Part shown: positions 7,913 to 17,405 of the stretch, piece by piece | How positions within the stretch are numbered: the first letter of the stretch is position 1 | How the letters are laid out: the number at the start of each line of letters is the position of its first letter | Assembly: GCF_001908205.1 (NCBI RefSeq) | Contig: NZ_LGHL01000052.1 | Span: 56,917-120,916 of the forward strand | Length of the DNA stretch: 64,000 nt | DNA from: Bradyrhizobium sp. NAS80.1 | Lineage (GTDB): Bacteria; Pseudomonadota; Alphaproteobacteria; Rhizobiales; Xanthobacteraceae | Direction of reading: 5' to 3' | Translations under genes and position numbers: made by a program | The notes under the pieces: model-generated | The model's database searches: none | What the model was told of the DNA's origin: nothing | What the model saw: only the letters and a program-made list of their open reading frames with translations

Positions 7913-8607
7913 ACGATTGACGACGACGGGCACGCATGGCGCGCGCCCGTCGTATTTGCGATCGGGTCGAGCCTTGATCGGCAGCAGTGCGGGTAACGCT
8001 GGCAGGCAAGTCTTCCATGACAGGACTGATGAGAGCCTCCACGACGCCCCCGCCGAATCGCGACATTGGTGATCAGAACATTTGAGCTCGCAACAGCTCG
8101 CGCAGGGGCTGGCCCTTTAAAAGACGCTTTTCTCTTGAGTGGGGGGACTTGCGCGCGTGAGACCAACTCACCAAGCACGGCCAAGGCTTCGGCGAGCAGC
8201 TCGGCATCCGCTCCGTTTCGGGAAGACTGCGTCACCTCTTTATCTCCATCGCATCGCAATTGCGGACCGAGCCATATCGATACAATAGACCACTGTTGCC
8301 GCTGCTGCTTGTCCAATCTTGGGCGTTTCAAGAGGGGCCGGATTGTGCTCAGGCGGCGGGACTGGCGGGAGTCGTGTAGGGGGGGAGGGCGAGAGGGCGA
8401 GTGGGCGAGTGGGGAGGGCAAGATAAAAGCACCGGCGCTACGGAGCGCCTAACACATTGTCTGCACATCCAAGTGTTGGCGACAGCGCTGGCGGCGATGG
8501 CGCCAAGTGAGTTCTAAGGCAACGATCGCGCTCATTGATTGCGTCTGCGGCTTGGCAGCCGAGCGCTGGGTTCACATATCCGCCGTCTTGCAACGGGGAT
8601 TTGCGTC
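7913..8607. other. ~700-bp non-coding stretch before the relaxase; candidate oriT
   Basis: I see no credible gene. A 9-bp inverted repeat (ACGACGGGC at 7923-7931, GCCCGTCGT at 7945-7953) just after traF could be a terminator, though its T run is weak. A G-rich run lies at ~8378-8420. oriT usually sits beside the relaxase gene, so the nick site may be here, but I cannot identify it. A partly open leftward frame near 8200-8240 starting at a GTG has no recognisable product. Confidence 0.4.
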
Positions 8608-10578
8608 ATGCCCGGCATCGACGATGACGAATTCGAGGTCAGGCTTGGGCGGATCGGTAATCGCAAAGCCAGGCGAGTGCGGAGCTATCTTCGGCGCGTA
8701 CGCCAGGCGGCAGAGAAGGTCGGCACCGGTGCGCGTCGCGCATCGAGCTTCTCCGGTGGCCGGATCGGCCGCGGGCACGCGCAAGGCGCGGTGCTGGCCG
8801 GACGAGGGCGAGGCAAGGGCCAGCGCCGTGTCGTGATCAAGGCTCGCATCGTGCGCATCAAGGCCGGCGATCCGGGCGCCATCCAGGCGCATCTGCGCTA
8901 CGTCCAGCGCGACGGCGTTACACGGGAGGGCGAGCGCGGCGAACTCTACGACGCAAGCAGCGATCGTGCGGACGGCAAAACCTTCACGGAACGGAGCGCC
9001 GGCGATCGCCGCCAATTCCGCTTCATCGTGGCGCCGGAGGACAGCGCGGAGCTCTCCGACCTTAAGCCGTTCATCCGCGATCTGATGCGGCAGATGGAAA
9101 GCGATCTCGGCACCAGGCTCGACTGGGTCGCCGCTGATCATTTCAACACCGGCCATCCTCACACCCACGTCGTTCTGCGTGGAAAGGATGACAAGGGACA
9201 TGACCTCGTGATTGCCCGCGACTATATCGCCCACGGCTTGCGGGCGAGGGCCGCGGAGCTGATCACCCGGGAGCTCGGTCCGGAGACCGAGATCGAGGTC
9301 TCGCGCAAGCTTCAGCAGGAGGTCACGGCCGAGCGGTTCACTCGCCTCGACCGGGCCATCCTGCGCGACGCGCCGAATGGCGTTCTGGAACTGAGCGCGA
9401 CGCCGGCAAGAGATCCGGTCTGGCACTCCGCACGAATGGGACGGCTGCGAACCCTCGAGCAGATGGGGCTCGCGGAAGAAGCCGATCCCGGCCATTGGCG
9501 GATCGATGCTGGGCTGGAGGCAAAGCTCAGGCGCATGGGCGAGCGGGGCGACATCATCAAGACCATGCACCGAGAGATTACTGCGGCCGGCCTGTCGCGA
9601 GCCGCTGGCACCTACACGATCTTCGATCCGGATCAGAGCAGCCAGCGGCTGGTCGGTCGTGTCGTCGGTGAGGGGTTTTCGGATGAATTGAGAGAACGCC
9701 GCTATGTCGTCGTGGATGGCATCGACGGGCGGACGTACTACGCCGAGATCGGCAGCCTCTCGGGCCAGGATGAGCCGCCGGTCCGGAACACGATTATTGA
9801 GCTTAGCTCTCGCGCGGCGGAACCGCGCCAGATCGATCGAACCATCGCCAAGATCGCCGCCACCTACGACGGTCGCTACAGCGACCACCTTCATCGCCAA
9901 TTCGACCCGCAAGCATCAAACGAGTATGTCGCAAGCCATGTGCGGCGCCTGGAAGCGATGCGCCAGGAGGGCATGGTGAATAGGCTCAGCGACGGGAGCT
10001 GGTCGGTCGGCGAGGATCATCTTGATCGTGCGCTTCAGTATGAGAGCCGCCAGCGCTTGCGCAATCCAGTCCGGATTGCAGTGCTGTCGTGGCAGAGGCT
10101 CGAGGATCTCCCGCAGGCTATGGGCGCGACCTGGCTTGATCGTCAGCTTGTCGCCAAGACGCCCGAGGTGCTTGGGCCAAGCGGAATGGGGGCCGATGTC
10201 GAGACGGCAATGCGAGCGAGACGGCAATGGTTGATCGAGCAGGGGCTGGCGCGCGAGCAGGATGGTCAGGTGCGTTTTGCACGGGACTTGGTGCGAACGC
10301 TTGAGGCTCGTGAACTGAGCCGGGCGGCTGCGGAGATTTCGGCGCGAACGGGACTTGAGCACCTCGACGTCAAAGCCGGCGACAGTCTCACGGGCGTCTA
10401 TCGGCGCATGCTGACCTTGAACAGTGGCCGCTTCGCCCTGATCGAGCGGTCCCATGACTTCGCACTGGTGCCTTGGCGGCCAGTTCTCGAACGAGCGCGT
10501 GGACAGATGGTCGCGGGCCGCGTTGGCGGGGAGGGCATATCATGGTCGATCGGCGTCAAACGCGGGATTGGACGCTAG
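8608..10578 (+). CDS. rlxS: Conjugative relaxase, RlxS/DUF3363 (VirD2-like) family
   Basis: 656 aa. The N-terminal relaxase domain has the three-His metal motif HFNTGHPHTHVVLRG (~177-191), preceded by IQAHLRYVQRDGV. The DUF3363 region fills the C-terminal half (e.g. RYVVVDGIDGRTYYAEIG, LEERARGQM-like end). It nicks oriT and covalently pilots the transferred strand into the T4SS via TraG. ATG at 8608 (MPGIDDDEFEVRLG) was chosen over the longer frame because it is the family's start. It completes the fseA-rdfS-traF-rlxS block of rhizobial ICEs. Confidence 0.92.
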   Translation: MPGIDDDEFEVRLGRIGNRKARRVRSYLRRVRQAAEKVGTGARRASSFSGGRIGRGHAQGAVLAGRGRGKGQRRVVIKARIVRIKAGDPGAIQAHLRYVQRDGVTREGERGELYDASSDRADGKTFTERSAGDRRQFRFIVAPEDSAELSDLKPFIRDLMRQMESDLGTRLDWVAADHFNTGHPHTHVVLRGKDDKGHDLVIARDYIAHGLRARAAELITRELGPETEIEVSRKLQQEVTAERFTRLDRAILRDAPNGVLELSATPARDPVWHSARMGRLRTLEQMGLAEEADPGHWRIDAGLEAKLRRMGERGDIIKTMHREITAAGLSRAAGTYTIFDPDQSSQRLVGRVVGEGFSDELRERRYVVVDGIDGRTYYAEIGSLSGQDEPPVRNTIIELSSRAAEPRQIDRTIAKIAATYDGRYSDHLHRQFDPQASNEYVASHVRRLEAMRQEGMVNRLSDGSWSVGEDHLDRALQYESRQRLRNPVRIAVLSWQRLEDLPQAMGATWLDRQLVAKTPEVLGPSGMGADVETAMRARRQWLIEQGLAREQDGQVRFARDLVRTLEARELSRAAAEISARTGLEHLDVKAGDSLTGVYRRMLTLNSGRFALIERSHDFALVPWRPVLERARGQMVAGRVGGEGISWSIGVKRGIGR

Positions 10579-10645
10579 GGAATGCCGGAATCGCAGCCAA
10601 AAAGCGGACGTCGATCTAGGGTGGGGAAACCTCTCAGGGCGATAA

Positions 10646-10718
10646 GCTGACTTCGCGGGGAAGGCAGCTTCTGGCGCAAAGCGGACTTTCCGCCAGAACC
10701 GCATGTCTCAGAAGGGCC
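10646..10718 (+). repeat. Repeat copy A (~70 bp, AAGCGGAC-containing)
   Basis: This stretch is a close copy of DNA at 14248-14262 joined to 15517-15579. Both contain CGCAAAGCGGAC, CCGCCAG.ACCGC and GTCTCAGAAGGGCC in the same order. The two copies are direct repeats on either side of the cyclase gene. Confidence 0.75.
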
Positions 10719-10749
10719 AAACTCGGAAGTCGCCAGGTTGCGCGGTTTA

Positions 10750-13700
10750 CTAGGCGAGCGCGGCGAGAAGCGTTTGCGCTTCCGCAATCTCGGGAAACTC
10801 CGACGTCGGCACGAGGCCTTCGAGCGCCGGGGCGAGCACGGCGTCGGCGTCGGCAGGACGTCCGGCCGACCCGTAAAGCTTTGCCAGCGCCAGAGCGGCA
10901 CGCAGCTCGAAGCTTCGCGCTTTCTGCTCCCTCGCGATGGCGATGGCGAGGACAAACGCTTCCTCGGCGGGTGCTCGGTTGGCGGGGTCGCGTCTTAGCA
11001 GCATTTCGCCGCGCGCGCGATGCAGATCCGCTTCGAACGCGCGATACCCGCTGCGGTCGCAGGTCGCCAACGCTTCGTCGAGGATCGCGACAGCACGGTC
11101 GAGATCGCCTGCGCGAAACTCGGCCTCAGCCAGCGCGATTTTGAAGAGTCCGTCGAAGAACAGAACATTCTGTTCGCGCAACATGTCGACGCCGCGACGC
11201 ATGCCGTCGAGTCCACTGCCAATCTCGCCGCTCGCAGCGGTCGCCAAACCCTCAAGAAACACGCCGAACGGGCGCCAAAAGTCGAGATCATACTCGCGCG
11301 CGACGCGCGCAAGCTCAGAGGCGTTCGAGGCGAGCTTCGAAAGGTCGCCGCGAATCAGATCGAACATGGCTGCGAGCACTCTCCCAAGCGCGCGCGTCTG
11401 GACATGTGCGAGGCCCCCGATCCGCACCTGCGCGCTGCCAACGAGGGAAACCGCGCGTTCGATTTCGCCCAGCGGCCACAATGCAATCGCGAGGAAGAGC
11501 ATGTCCGCGACGCCCACGTCGTGTCCAAAGCGAAAGGCCAGATCGTCGTCTCGCCCGGGCCGGAACAACGCGAGCGCGCGTTCTAGATGATCGCGCGCTT
11601 CGACATACTCCCCAGCGAACCAGTGGGTGTTCCCGACGACGCGATGCGCGACGCCAGCCTCAGGCGAATCGGGTCTTGCCGCGACGTCGCGGAGGAAGGC
11701 CGCCGCGTGCGCTTTCATCGCGGGCAGTTCGCCGCGCACGTAGCTGCCGACCCAGAGGCCGTAGTCGGCCGCCAGGCGCGCGGGCGTATATCCTTCGCCG
11801 GATTCTGACTCGCGGATCCTTGCGAAGGTCTCCGTCGTTTCCCGCGCTCCATAGCCGCGCGCCGCGATGAGCGCGTTGCCATAGGCCACGCGCAGCTGCG
11901 TCATTCGCGGCCGCTGTGCGGATTCGGTCTTGGCTTTCCCAGCTTGCGCCTCGGTCGCGCTGTCCGCCATTTCAATCGCCTTGCCGAGATGGGCGATCGC
12001 CTCCTGGAAAGCCGAACGACGAAGCGCCCGGTCGCCCGCCTTTCCCCACCATTCGATCGCGAGGTCGTCGAGGCCGGCCTCAGTGAAATGATGCGCGATG
12101 ACCTTGGCTCGGCCGCCGCCGTGTCGGCGAAGCGGTCGCGCAAGATTTCCGCTACGCGCTGGTGCAGCGCCTGGCGCCGGCTCTTCAAAAGATTCTCGTG
12201 GGCCGCGTCCTGAATGAGGGCGTGCTTGAAGCGGTAGTCGGAGTCCGGTGGTATTCCCTGGACCAATACGATGTCGGCTTCGGCGAGCTTTTCGAGCGCC
12301 GCCTGCAGCGGCGCATCTTCCGTCCCTGTCACATCACGCAATAGGCCGTAGGAGAATCCGCGCCCGATCACGGCGCCCATCTGTGCAACCTCGCGCGCCC
12401 GGCCGAGCCGGTCGAGCCGCGCCATGAGCGATTGCTGCAACGTCGGCGGGATTGCCTCCATGCCACCATGCGCGCCGCGCTCCAGCAAAAGCCGCGTCAC
12501 TTCCTCAACAAAGAGCGGTACGCCGCCGGTTCGCTCGGTCACGCCGTCAACCACTTCCTTAGGCAAGGCGTAGCGAGCGGCAAGCTCGCCGACCATCTGG
12601 CACACCTGCGAGCGATCCAGCGGAGCCAGGGAGATTGCGCTGTGATGCGAGCGGACGCCCCAAGGCGGCCGGAATTCCGGCCGGGCAGTGATGAGTACGA
12701 ACAAAGGCGCCAGCGCGCCGCGTTCGGCAATGCCGCGAAGCAAATCGAGCGTGGTCGGATCGGCCCAATGTAAATCCTCAAGCGCCAGCACCGCCGGCTG
12801 AGTTCGCGCGCCGGCCATTACCCAATTGGTGAGCGCTGTCAGCTGTCGGCGCCGCAACACTTCGGGGTCTAAAGTCGCTGCACGGTCCTGCGGTAAGGGA
12901 ATGTCCAATAGTGGCGCGAGTAAGGGAGCATTCGCCGCCGGGTCGAGCTTGACCAGTGCCAGCGTATTCTCCAGATCTGCGAGACGCTGCTCGGCAGGTA
13001 TGTCGGCACCGCCGAAGCGCTGGCGGCCCCAATCGGCGATCGGGTGCAGCGGCGAATTTTGCAGAAGCTGCGAGCAACTCCATTCGACCCAAGTGTGCGG
13101 CACCTCGCGCAGCCGGGGATGGAATTCCTCGATCAGCCGCGATTTTCCTAATCCCGGCTCGCCCACAATCATCACCAACTGCCCGTTGCCTTGCTGCGCC
13201 CGTTCCCAGCGCCGCATCAACATCGCGATCTCTTCCTCGCGGCCCACCAGCGGCGTGAGATGGCGTTGTCCCCCGCGGCGCCCGCCACCGCTCGCCCGTA
13301 TAAGACGGTATAGCGTCACTGGCTCTGGCACGCCCTTAAGTTCATGGCTGCCGCGTTCCTCGACGACGAACAGACCGGCGACCTGATGCTGCACCCGCGC
13401 CGTCATCGCAACCGTGCCCGGCTCTGCGAGCGCCTGCACCCGCGCGGCGATGTTTGGCACGTCACCGTAAATCTCGCCCGCCGCATCGACCACGACCGGT
13501 CCGGTTTCTATCCCGACGCGCGCGTTAAGCGCTGGCTTGCCAGCATCAGCATTCTTGCGGTTCACCTCGGCGAGCGCCCGTTGGATCGAGAGTGCGGCCC
13601 GCGCCGCGCGTTCGGCGTCGTTCTCCTGCGCCACCGGATAGCCGAACAGCACCATGAGCCCGTCGCCTAACTTCTTGGCGACATGGCCGCCCATCTCGGT

Positions 13701-14132
13701 CACGGCTGCGCAGGCGGCATCGAGATACGCTCCGACCAGGTCGCGCCATTCTTCAGCGTCGAGCTGCGCTGAAATGCCCGTCGAACCTACGAGATCGCAG
13801 AACATCACCGTAAGGTAGCGGCGCTCGCCGCCGATCTGGGCCGCGGCCCAGGCCGGCGGTAGTGTTGCGGTTGGGATTGCCTCTGACGTGACGGGTGTGC
13901 GACGCAACGCTGCAGTTGCCTCAGCGGGCGCGGCTGGTGCGTTCTTCTCGACAGCGTTGATATCGGCGATCGCGCGTAACATTTTTCGGCGATCACCGAG
14001 GACGACACCGAGTTCTTTCAGGTCCTGATCGGTCAGTTCGCACAGGATTGAGAAATCAATCCGATTTTCAGCAAAACGCTGGGCGTACTCGGACATGCCG
14101 AGCTTTTCGAGCCAGTCTGCAATTTGCTGCAT
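10750..14132 (-). pseudogene. Class III adenylate cyclase with SAM, AAA and TPR regions, frameshifted
   Basis: Restored length is ~1125 aa. Order: SAM domain (1-65, ADWLEKLGMSEYAQRF), class III cyclase domain (~100-280, VMFCDLVGSTGIS, KKLGDGLMVLFGYP, GIETGPVVVDA), AAA/NTPase (GEPGLGKSRL; LALEDLHWADPTT), then TPR-like helices to the end. The cyclase should make cAMP from ATP under control of the sensor-like ATPase/TPR part. Around 12105-12112 one base is missing: after DTAAAEP the proper continuation (VIAHHFTEAGLDDLAIEWW) lies in another frame. The pieces are 11901-14132 and 10750-11970. It may be an assembly indel or a real loss. Long repeats flank it. Confidence 0.82.
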
Positions 14133-14247
14133 AGCGGCCCCCTACGGATTTTGCGCTATCTGTTCCGGACCGGCAGGACAAAGTTTACCACCATGCGCCA
14201 GCTTATTGTAGCCGCCCCGGCGCAGCTGCATGTCGGTTCAGGGGCAA

Positions 14248-14262
14248 ACTGCGACTTCACGG
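14248..14262 (+). repeat. Repeat copy B, left part (cut by IS3 element)
   Basis: ACTGCGACTTCACGG corresponds to the first bases of copy A (AGCTGACTTCGCGG). The rest of copy B resumes after the IS at 15517, which shows that the IS inserted inside the repeat. Confidence 0.65.
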
Positions 14263-14340
14263 TGGAGTGGGCCCCTGGGGCCGGACAGGGTTGAATTTAA
14301 GATTTGACCACTATGCCGGGCTTTCGAAGGACGAAAGCCC

Positions 14341-14691
14341 ATGGCCAAGCACCGCATTCACAGCATCGAGTTCAAGCGCCAGGTCGCACAAGAGTTTCTC
14401 GCCGGCGAGACCCTGCACGGTCTGGCGAAGCGCTACGATCTGTCGCGCACTCTGGTCCGCATTTGGGTCCAGAAGTTCGAGGCCGGCGCCCTCGATGAGG
14501 ACGCCGTCGCAGCCGACCTGGTCGGGCAGTACGAGGCGCGGATAGCTGCCCTCGAACGACTGGTCGGCAAGCAGGCGCTGGAGCTGGAGCTTCTAAAGGG
14601 GGCTCTGAACAGCGCACCGCGGCCGAAAAGCGCGCCTACATCCGTGATTGCCGGCCCGCCGGGCTCTCCATCGCGGAAGGATGCCGGCTGA
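14341..14691 (+). CDS. IS3-family OrfA (HTH, leucine-zipper-like)
   Basis: 116 aa. The N-terminal HTH ([32 protein letters not shown]) binds the IS ends; a heptad-rich helix ([22 protein letters not shown]) follows. Its last ~30 residues are probably only the unshifted tail: in the -1 frame after the slippery AAAGGGGG at 14595-14602 the sequence reads [19 protein letters not shown]..., which leads directly into OrfB. A -1 ribosomal frameshift should therefore make the active OrfAB transposase, as in other IS3 elements. Confidence 0.9.
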   Translation: MAKHRIHSIEFKRQVAQEFLAGETLHGLAKRYDLSRTLVRIWVQKFEAGALDEDAVAADLVGQYEARIAALERLVGKQALELELLKGALNSAPRPKSAPTSVIAGPPGSPSRKDAG

Positions 14692-15488
14692 TGGGGATTG
14701 CCCGCTCGACCTATTACGAGGCCACGCCGACGACGACCGATGACACCGCGATCGTCCAAGCGATCGCCGCGATTTGCGACGAGTTCGAATGCTACGGCTG
14801 GCGGCGCGTGCGCGCGGCGCTGCGGCAGCGGGGGATGATCGTCAACCACAAAAGAATCAAGCGCCTCATGCGCGAGCACGGTCTACAGCCGAGGACCCGC
14901 CGCCACCATGTCGCGACGACCGACAGCGATCACGACCAGCCGATCTTTCCCAATCGAGCGAAGGACATGACCGTTGACGGGCCCGACCAACTGTGGGTCG
15001 CCGACATCACCTACGTCGCGATCGCCGTCGGCTTCGTCTATGTCGCTGTCATTCTCGACGCGTGGTCGCGCCGGGTGGTCGGCTATGCGATCAGCCGCTC
15101 GATCGACGCGCGGCTGACGATTGCCGCCCTCACGGCCGCGGTCGAGCGACGACGGCCGCCGGCTGGATGCGTGCATCATTCGGATCGGGGCTCGCAATAC
15201 GCCTCCGCGCGCTATCGCGACGCACTGGCGGCGCACGCGCTCGTCGGCTCGATGGGGCGGCGCGGCAATCCGTACGACAACGCCAAGGCGGAGAGCTTCA
15301 TGAAAACCATGAAGGTCGAGGCGGTCTATCCGATGGCGTACGAAACGTTCGAGGAGGTCATCGAGAACCTTCCCCGCTTCATCGACGAGGTTTACAATAG
15401 ACGCCGATTGCACTCCGCTCTCGGCTATCTCAGCCCGCAACAATTTGAGGATCAGCACGCCCGGCAGAGGGTCAAATCAGCCGCCTGA
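14691..15488 (+). CDS. IS3-family OrfB transposase (DDE integrase core)
   Basis: 265 aa counted from the ATG at 14691, but the frame is protein-like upstream to the slippery site, so the natural product is OrfAB. It has the HTH_21 region ([27 protein letters not shown]) and the rve core: first Asp in WVADITYV, second in [11 protein letters not shown], and Glu in [12 protein letters not shown]. The C terminus [18 protein letters not shown] is family-typical. All catalytic residues are present and the IS ends are intact, so it may be active. Confidence 0.93.
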   Translation: MGIARSTYYEATPTTTDDTAIVQAIAAICDEFECYGWRRVRAALRQRGMIVNHKRIKRLMREHGLQPRTRRHHVATTDSDHDQPIFPNRAKDMTVDGPDQLWVADITYVAIAVGFVYVAVILDAWSRRVVGYAISRSIDARLTIAALTAAVERRRPPAGCVHHSDRGSQYASARYRDALAAHALVGSMGRRGNPYDNAKAESFMKTMKVEAVYPMAYETFEEVIENLPRFIDEVYNRRRLHSALGYLSPQQFEDQHARQRVKSAA

Positions 15489-15516
15489 CCCTGTCCGGCC
15501 CCAGGGGCCCACTCCA

Positions 15517-15579
15517 CGGGGAGGGCAGCTGTTGGCGCAAAGCGGACCATCCGCCAGCACCGCGCGTCTCAGAAGGGCC
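15517..15579 (+). repeat. Repeat copy B, right part
   Basis: This continues copy B after the IS: CGGGGAGGGCAGCTGTTGG, CGCAAAGCGGAC and the ending GTCTCAGAAGGGCC align to copy A (10658-10718). A related inverted AATGTCCGCTT follows near 15610, so this belongs to a family of AAGCGGAC-type dispersed repeats. Confidence 0.7.
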
Positions 15580-15669
15580 GCTTGCGGACTTCGAGCTCAG
15601 ACGCGGCAATGTCCGCTTGAGGCAGTGGTAGATTGAGCCCGATCGCCTTACAGAACTTGGTGCAGATCT

Positions 15670-16776
15670 TCAGAGCGATGCGAGGGAGTAACTTGTGCTT
15701 CTCCCACCACCCTCGTCCCTGGTGAGTATGCCTTGGTTGACGAGACCCTGAATGTCACGCAAGGCGGTGTCGGGCGAGCATTTCTCAATCGTGGCCCATT
15801 TGCTTGATGTCAGCTTGCCCTCGAAACCATCAAGTAGTCGGTTCAGCATATCTCGTTGCCGATCGTTAATCTGCGCAGTGGCATGCCGCTTCCAGAAATC
15901 CGCCTTTTCAAGCACGGCCGCCAGAATGGTCTCAGCTCCGCTGAAGGCGCGATCGAGGCAGCCCAGAAACCACTCAAGCCACAGTGTGACGTCGAGGTCG
16001 TCCTTCTGGGTGCTCTCCAGCATGTCGTAGTAGGTCTTCCGCTCGCTGCGTATCTGGGCGGACATGCTGTAGAAGCGCTGCGGAATTCCTTCAGAGCGGG
16101 CAAGGGACATGTCGGCGATGGCGCGCGCGATGCGTCCATTGCCATCCTCGAAGGGATGGATGGTCACGAACCACAGATGCGCGATCGCGGCCTTGATGAT
16201 CGGATCGATCTTCTCCTCGGTGTTGTACCACTTCAGAAACGCGGTCATTTCAACATCGAGCTTTTCGGCGGTCGGGGCCTCGTAGTGGACGCGCTCACGA
16301 CCATAATCGCCCGAGACGACCTGCATCGGCCCCGCCGATGCATCCCGCCAGGCTCCCACCGTGATCTTCTTCAGGTTGCTGCGGCCCGTTGGGAAGAGTG
16401 AGGCTTGCCACCCGAACAGCCTCTCCGCGGTGAGCTCGGCTTTGAATTTCTGAGTGGCGTCGAGCATCATCTCGACAACGCCTTCGACATTGCGGTCTGC
16501 CGAGGGCAAGCTGCCCGCGTCCATGCCAAGCCGACGCGCCAGCGACGAGCGCACCGCCTCCTTGTCGAGTTTCTCTCCCTCGATCTCGCTGGACTTGAGG
16601 ACCTCTTCGGTCAGCGTGGTCAGGACAGCCTCTTCCTGCTGGGGGAACCCAAGGGTCTGCATCCGGCCGATGAGCTGGCCCTGCTTGAGCCGGACGGCTG
16701 CGAGCTGCTTCGCCAAAGCGTCGGAATCCCAGGAAAAGTGGGGCCAATTGGGCAATTGGTGGATGTAGGTTGTCAT
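15670..16776 (-). CDS. Fic-family adenylyltransferase with N-terminal DUF4172 and C-terminal winged helix
   Basis: 368 aa. Order: DUF4172-like N terminus (YIHQLPNWPHFSWD), inhibitory helix motif SSEIEGE (~62-68, the class II arrangement), Fic core with HPFEDGNGRIAR (~205-216), then a C-terminal winged-helix region (NDRQRDMLNRLLDGFEGKLT...). The enzyme would transfer AMP from ATP to a protein hydroxyl; the inhibitory Glu keeps it off until released. ATG at 16776 follows GGAG/GGAGA; a GTG nine bases upstream is also possible. Upstream DNA carries an array of palindromes, so self-regulation through the winged helix is likely. It is cargo between repeat B and traG. Confidence 0.9.
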   Translation of the reverse strand: MTTYIHQLPNWPHFSWDSDALAKQLAAVRLKQGQLIGRMQTLGFPQQEEAVLTTLTEEVLKSSEIEGEKLDKEAVRSSLARRLGMDAGSLPSADRNVEGVVEMMLDATQKFKAELTAERLFGWQASLFPTGRSNLKKITVGAWRDASAGPMQVVSGDYGRERVHYEAPTAEKLDVEMTAFLKWYNTEEKIDPIIKAAIAHLWFVTIHPFEDGNGRIARAIADMSLARSEGIPQRFYSMSAQIRSERKTYYDMLESTQKDDLDVTLWLEWFLGCLDRAFSGAETILAAVLEKADFWKRHATAQINDRQRDMLNRLLDGFEGKLTSSKWATIEKCSPDTALRDIQGLVNQGILTRDEGGGRSTSYSLASL

Positions 16777-16874
16777 TCTCCGCACTCCTTGCGGAGAATA
16801 TGGCGGCTATTCCCCGCATCCGCAAGGGGATTTGCCGCATTTTCTGCGGAGAATAGAGGGGCTATTCCCCGCAT
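16774..16874 (-). promoter_or_regulatory. Operator array upstream of fic: repeated TGCGGAGAATA half-sites
   Basis: Two 30-bp direct units (16790-16819 and 16845-16874) each read TGCGGAGAATA, six variable bases, then CTATTCCCCGCAT. Each unit is itself a near-perfect palindrome (arms TGCGGRGAATA/TATTCCCCGCA). A further inverted half-site ATTCTCCGCA at 16775-16784 overlaps the start codon. This is five spaced half-sites covering the promoter and ribosome site. Binding by the Fic C-terminal winged helix is inference. Confidence 0.75.
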
Positions 16875-17405
16875 CTCGTTGGCGCCCCGGGCATGGTTGC
16901 GATTTCGTTAACGACCCGCCCCGACACGTTCGGCCTCGCAAATCCGCTGCGCGTGAACGTCCTTTGCGACGATTGCTTTGCCAAGGTGCGTCAATGAGAC
17001 GGCATGGCGCGACGACGAGATAGCTGAAGGGCCGATCTCTCGCGCGAAATTATACTCGTTTCGCGGAATGAGTATAACCGGCCCGTCTTCGGATTCTCGG
17101 TTGATGCCGCAAAATCGAAAATAGACGCGCTAACGAGATCATTCGATTCGCATCGCTTCCTTGCTCGCGATGTCGGTGAGCTGAGCAATCATTCGAGCCG
17201 GAGGATTGATCCAGTTTAGTCAGGCCGTTCACCTTCTATTGAGCCGCTTCCTCGACCACGCTGAAACTGGCGCATCGTCGATCTCGCATTGATGAGTTTG
17301 ACCGACACGGATCTCGTTGCCGACCGCGATTTTTATTCCGGTTGAATGCTCGGGCTGCTCCCGCTTTTCATCGCGCTCGCAAGTAGCGAGTGAGTGGGGC
17401 GGAAG
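16875..17405. other. Intergenic region between fic and traG with one palindrome
   Basis: No gene supported in this ~530 bp. TTATACTC (17050-17057) and GAGTATAA (17070-17077) form a perfect inverted repeat around 12 bases, a possible operator. The spacing and AT-rich arms resemble a repressor site, perhaps for the rightward traG-trb transcript. Confidence 0.45.

Larger units (their letters stand above)
14263..15516 (+). mobile_element. Intact IS3-family insertion sequence (1254 bp)
   Basis: Perfect 29-bp terminal inverted repeats (14263-14291, 15488-15516) begin TGGAGT and end ACTCCA. A 3-bp target duplication CGG lies at 14260-14262 and 15517-15519. It contains overlapping orfA and orfB. Removing the IS and one CGG rebuilds an uninterrupted copy of the repeat seen at 10646-10718, which independently confirms the boundaries. 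Confidence 0.93.

Noticed and set aside
7561..8421. Leftward frame between traF and the relaxase
   Set aside because: It overlaps the end of traF, is low-complexity and has no domain; not enough support for a gene.
8572..9912. Long antisense frame (446 aa) under the relaxase gene
   Set aside because: It mirrors the codon pattern of rlxS on the other strand, has no recognisable domain and lacks a ribosome site. A shadow in high-GC DNA.
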